Position numbers and translations under genes: made by a program
Shown: piece after piece, positions 61,013 through 64,000 of the stretch
Numbering within the stretch: position 1 is the first letter of the stretch
How the letters are laid out: each line of letters opens with the position of its first letter
NCBI RefSeq assembly: GCF_014207425.1
Contig: NZ_JACHFF010000001.1
Coordinates: 1-64,000 of the forward strand
DNA: 64,000 nucleotides
Direction: 5' to 3'
From: Jeotgalicoccus coquinae
GTDB lineage: Bacteria; Bacillota; Bacilli; Staphylococcales; Salinicoccaceae
The notes under the pieces: generated by a model
What the model was told of the DNA's origin: nothing
Seen by the model: the letters and a program-made list of their open reading frames with translations, nothing else
The model's database searches: none

Positions 61013-61057
61013 AAGTTATAGAGATAGGTAAAAATAATGCCTATCTCTATACTTTTG
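61013..61057 (+). terminator. Terminator of the second GntR-ABC operon
   Basis: The stem TATAGAGATAGG/CCTATCTCTATA is followed by CTTTTGTTTTC. Confidence 0.88.
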
Positions 61058-61098
61058 TTTTCTTTTTTTTGTATAATTATCTTTAGGAGATGAATGCC

Positions 61099-61635
61099 AT
61101 GAAAACTAAGTATCTGGATAAGAAAAAATGGCGGCGGCTGGTGCGCTCAAAATATGATGAAACGATCATTACCATCCAAGGTGAGAAGTTCCTTGCGGGT
61201 ATGATTCATATGCATAAAGTCCGTGAACCGTTAAGCGTTCCCGTGGTCGGGGAAGATACCTTAGTCGTGGCCAATAATTTCAAATGGATGCAGCTCCTGC
61301 CTGAAAAACGCAATTACAGCATTACTGTCATGTACGATGAGAGATGGCAGGAAATACAATATTATTTTGATATAAACTATTCTCATACATTGGAACTCGG
61401 CAAAGCGCGGCGCCAGGATTTATATCTCGATGTACTGGTGCTGCCGGACGGACGTTATGAGCTCGTAGATGAAGAGGACATAAAACGCGCCTTCAAAAAA
61501 GGAATTATCAGTTCAAAAGAAAAAGATTTTGCTTATCAGACCGCACGCGAATTGATGGATGAAATCGACAGAGATTTCGATCAGTTTAAAACACTTGCGG
61601 CAGCGTGCTTAAAAGAACTTAAAAAATTAATGTAG
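61099..61635 (+). CDS. DUF402 protein (NTP/NDP phosphatase-like)
   Basis: About 178 residues: KKKWRRLVRSKYDETIITIQGEKFLAGMIHMHKV, then WQEIQYYFDINYSH and RRQDLYLDVLVLPDGRYELVDEEDIKRA, the Asp/Glu-rich pattern of DUF402, some of which are nucleoside tri-/diphosphatases (NtdP, FomD). AGGAGATGAATGCC precedes the ATG at 61099; an earlier ATG at 61090 overlaps the ribosome site. Monocistronic. Confidence 0.82.
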   Translation: MKTKYLDKKKWRRLVRSKYDETIITIQGEKFLAGMIHMHKVREPLSVPVVGEDTLVVANNFKWMQLLPEKRNYSITVMYDERWQEIQYYFDINYSHTLELGKARRQDLYLDVLVLPDGRYELVDEEDIKRAFKKGIISSKEKDFAYQTARELMDEIDRDFDQFKTLAAACLKELKKLM

Positions 61636-61664
61636 AGCCATCCGGTTTATCAGGATGGCTTATT
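61636..61664 (+). terminator. Probable terminator after the DUF402 gene
   Basis: The stem AGCCATCC/GGATGGCT is followed by TATTC, a weak T tract. Confidence 0.65.
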
Positions 61665-61680
61665 CACTGGAGGTATTGTC

Positions 61681-62541
61681 GTGAAAGTAGATGACTATCG
61701 TTTACTTGCAACATTAAGCGAAGCGAAAACATTGCGTAAAGCAGCCGAAAAGCTGTACATATCACAGCCGGCAGTCAGTCAGCGTCTGAAGTCAATTGAA
61801 GACGAGTGGGGCGTACAGATTTTTATCAGAACGAAAAAGGCACTTTATACGACAGGTGTCGGGGAAAGAATCATTGCACATGCCAAAAAGGTTGTGGATG
61901 AAGAACGCCTCGTTAAAGATTATATTGCGGCGAATGAAGGTGCGGTTGAAGGTAAAATATCAATCGGCGTATCGTCGCTAATCGGTTATACAATTCTGCC
62001 GGATATTCTGGCCAAATATTTAAGTGATTTTCCGAATGTTAACGTTAAAATCGACGTCGGTTCGACGAAGGAAATTATTGCGAACCAGGGAGATTACCAC
62101 TTATCAATCATACGGGGGTCCCGTGTATTAAATAAGGAAAACGAACTGCTTTACAGCGATAAACATTACCTTGTCACTCCGAAAGACGTTGAACTTGAAG
62201 ATCTGGCTGTTATAGAGTTCCAGGCGGACCCGGATTATATTACCCATATTAAAAACTATTTTGAAGCGCGCTTCAATATTAAGTATGAACCTCAGATTTT
62301 TGTCGATCAGATTACGACGTGCCGCGAACTGCTACGCAAAAAGGTTGGTATTACGGTGCTGCCTGAGCTTGTGCTCGATGGACTTGACCTCGATAACTAC
62401 CATATCGAAGAAGTACTTGTCGGCGACAAGCCGCTGACACGCGACACTTACATTTCTTACGACAAGAGCGTACTGATGCTGCCGCAGGTGGAGTCTTTTA
62501 TCGATTTAATTAAAAAAGATTCAATTATCAGCAGAAACTAA
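61681..62541 (+). CDS. LysR-family transcriptional regulator
   Basis: 286 residues, N-terminal LysR helix-turn-helix (LLATLSEAKTLRKAAEKLYISQPAVSQRLKSIEDEWGVQIFIRTKK) and a periplasmic-binding-like effector domain (GKISIGVSSLIGYTILPDILAKYLSDFPNVNVKI...). The start is GTG after GGAGGTATTGTC. Ten bases before the MFS gene in the same direction, so it probably regulates or is co-transcribed with it. Confidence 0.92.
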   Translation: MKVDDYRLLATLSEAKTLRKAAEKLYISQPAVSQRLKSIEDEWGVQIFIRTKKALYTTGVGERIIAHAKKVVDEERLVKDYIAANEGAVEGKISIGVSSLIGYTILPDILAKYLSDFPNVNVKIDVGSTKEIIANQGDYHLSIIRGSRVLNKENELLYSDKHYLVTPKDVELEDLAVIEFQADPDYITHIKNYFEARFNIKYEPQIFVDQITTCRELLRKKVGITVLPELVLDGLDLDNYHIEEVLVGDKPLTRDTYISYDKSVLMLPQVESFIDLIKKDSIISRN

Positions 62542-62556
62542 AATCGGGGGATGATG

Positions 62557-63762
62557 ATGATAAAAGACTTATTTCAAATACAGAATTATAAATTGTTTTT
62601 AACGAATATGACTATGCTTGGAATGGCCGTTGCAATAACTGCACCATTCCTCGTTATTTTTATGACGGAAACCCACGGGCTATCCTCAACCGGTTACGGT
62701 ATATTTATGGCTTCGGCCGCTGTCGGCAGTTTCTTTGTTAATACGATTATGGGACGATACAGCGACAGGCTGAAATTTGACCGGAAGTATTTAATTATCG
62801 CAGCCCTGTTGATGCAGATTATGGCATTCTTAAGCTTCTTAATCATTCCGAACACCTGGATACTTATTATTTCTTATATTATATTCTTTTCACTTGGAGC
62901 TCCGGCAATGCCTCAGCTTTATGCATCTGCACGCGAATCGATTAACCAGTACCGTTCCGGCATCGCAGTTATGGCAAACATGATATTGCGCTCGATGTTC
63001 AGTTTCGGTTTCCTGTTCGGCCCGCTCGTCGGTTCAATTTTACTCGCACGTTACGACTTTACAGGACTGTTTTTCGGAACAGTCATTATGTTCGCAGTTG
63101 TGTTTATGTCGAGCTTCTTAATTAAAAACTCGAATCCGCCGGCTGTCGAACAGTCGATAGAAATAACCAGTTATGAAGAACCGAAAAGTCCGAATCTGTT
63201 AACCAATATGGGATTATTCATTCCATTTATTGCTTTTGTCTTTCTGCACGTGGGACAATGGATGTATCTTCTCAATATGCCGCTGTTTGTTACAGGGTAT
63301 TTAGGAGAAGCGGACAGTGCGGTCGGTATACTTGCGAGTCTGTGTGCGGGACTTGAAGTGCCGCTCATGATCTTTATGGGATATGTCGCATCGCGTGTAT
63401 CATCGAAGACATTACTGATAATTGCCGGATTCATCGGCAGTATGTACTTTTTATCGATTGGAATATTTGAAAGCTACACGATGATGCTAATCGGCCAGCT
63501 GCCATTGGCATTATTTCTGGCGATACTTTTAGGACTTGGAATCAGCTACTTCCAGGATCTGCTGCCTCAGTTCCCGGGTTACGCATCGACGTTATTTGCA
63601 AACGCAATGATTGTCGGACAGCTCGTAGGTAATTTGCTCGGCGGTATCGCAAACGATACGCTCGGTGTAGAGAACTCATTCTACATCAGCGGCGCATTTT
63701 TATTTATCGCATTTATACTGTTCTTCTTTACTAAGAAAGAAGTCAGAAAAGGAGAAATTTGA
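62557..63762 (+). CDS. SET-type MFS sugar efflux-like transporter
   Basis: About 401 residues and 12 membrane helices, resembling sugar efflux transporters: FLTNMTMLGMAVAITAPFLVIFMTE, GRYSDRLKFDRKYLIIAAL and PQLYASARESINQYRSG. Three in-frame ATG codons start the gene (62551-62559); the third has best spacing to GGGGG. It overlaps the DUF456 gene by one base. The substrate may be a sugar or drug. Confidence 0.85.
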   Translation: MIKDLFQIQNYKLFLTNMTMLGMAVAITAPFLVIFMTETHGLSSTGYGIFMASAAVGSFFVNTIMGRYSDRLKFDRKYLIIAALLMQIMAFLSFLIIPNTWILIISYIIFFSLGAPAMPQLYASARESINQYRSGIAVMANMILRSMFSFGFLFGPLVGSILLARYDFTGLFFGTVIMFAVVFMSSFLIKNSNPPAVEQSIEITSYEEPKSPNLLTNMGLFIPFIAFVFLHVGQWMYLLNMPLFVTGYLGEADSAVGILASLCAGLEVPLMIFMGYVASRVSSKTLLIIAGFIGSMYFLSIGIFESYTMMLIGQLPLALFLAILLGLGISYFQDLLPQFPGYASTLFANAMIVGQLVGNLLGGIANDTLGVENSFYISGAFLFIAFILFFFTKKEVRKGEI

Positions 63763-64000
63763 TGGACATTATTTTATGGCTTATAGTCATTGCATCATTT
63801 GTACTCGGATTTGCCGGAATTATTTATCCGGTGCTGCCGTCGGTACTCATGTTCTGGGTCGGTTTTTTAGTATATAACTTCTTTATCGGCGACGAACTGT
63901 CGTGGATGTTCTGGGTTATCGCAGGTGCACTGACACTCGTCGCTCTCATTAGTGACGTTGCAGCAAACAGTTACTTCGTGAAGAAATTCGGAGGCAGCAA
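63762..64000 (+). CDS. DUF456 membrane protein, 5' part (runs off window)
   Basis: The ATG at 63762 overlaps the MFS stop (TGATG), and AAAAGGAG is well spaced. About 80 residues are visible: MDIILWLIVIASFVLGFAGIIYPVLPS followed by a hydrophobic segment and WVIAGALTLVALISDVAANSYFVKKFGGSK, the usual N-terminal two-thirds of a DUF456 protein of two to four helices. Function unknown; the 3' end is outside the window. Confidence 0.85.
   Translation, partial: MDIILWLIVIASFVLGFAGIIYPVLPSVLMFWVGFLVYNFFIGDELSWMFWVIAGALTLVALISDVAANSYFVKKFGGS

Overview
The window is a Firmicutes chromosome segment of moderately low GC, most likely from the Staphylococcaceae outside Staphylococcus itself (a Jeotgalicoccus/Salinicoccus-like genus is my guess). 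The support is the order 5S rRNA, tRNA cluster, arginase, cdaA-ybbR-glmM, glmS with a glmS ribozyme; the split glycine decarboxylase gcvPA/gcvPB; purine-rich Shine-Dalgarno sequences; and candidate CcpA, CtsR and WalR sites. Species assignment is inference.

Layout. 1-676: 3' end of a 5S rRNA, six tRNAs (Asn, Glu, Val, Tyr, Gln, Lys) and a terminator. 775-10256: arginase with a cre-containing promoter, a winged-helix regulator, an XRE/TPR regulator, the c-di-AMP and cell-wall precursor block cdaA-ybbR-glmM, a 5'-truncated formaldehyde dehydrogenase remnant, a YdjM-like membrane protein, ywbE, a 41-bp hairpin repeat array, and glmS behind its ribozyme. 10292-22126: an NAD(P)-binding protein, gcvPA-gcvPB without gcvT, a SurA-N lipoprotein, small membrane proteins, a MerR/MFS efflux pair, a GRAM protein, a Dus enzyme, a YdcZ-type transporter and a ring-cleaving dioxygenase-like VOC protein. 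22191-23781: a 51-bp hairpin repeat array and a solitary PD-(D/E)XK nuclease-like protein. 23795-32171: a YtrA-type GntR/ABC operon, an SDR, clpE with three candidate CtsR boxes, a DUF2243-CtaG pair, ybaK and small proteins.

32291-37271: a second 41-bp hairpin array (eight units), then a DeoR regulator, DUF1537 four-carbon acid-sugar kinase, PdxA2 and GntP permease. This resembles the known D-threonate/D-erythronate catabolic module. 37272-41494: a LysM-NlpC/P60 cell-wall hydrolase with two WalR-type boxes. Its terminator hairpin has been split by an intact 1483-bp IS3-family element (25-bp inverted repeats, AAG target duplication, A6G frameshift site). CstA follows. 41694-52037: two flavin-dependent monooxygenases, TrhO, a DsbA-like protein, a GNAT, a dicarboxylate symporter, an MFS protein, a YebC-family regulator and an SDR lacking the usual Tyr/Lys. 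52103-57538 (minus): argF-argC-argJ-argB-argD, where ArgB has the N-terminal extension of the arginine-inhibited type. 57783-64000: a second YtrA-type GntR/ABC operon, a DUF402 protein, LysR, a SET-type MFS protein and the start of a DUF456 gene.

How they work together: GlmS and GlmM make glucosamine-1-phosphate, and CdaA (with YbbR) makes c-di-AMP in the same operon as GlmM. Arginase and the arg operon are opposite sides of arginine metabolism. The DeoR module plausibly converts an acid sugar to dihydroxyacetone phosphate. I see no CRISPR array, prophage or large island. The least explained structures are three unrelated intergenic arrays of tandem hairpins and the IS inserted in a terminator loop.
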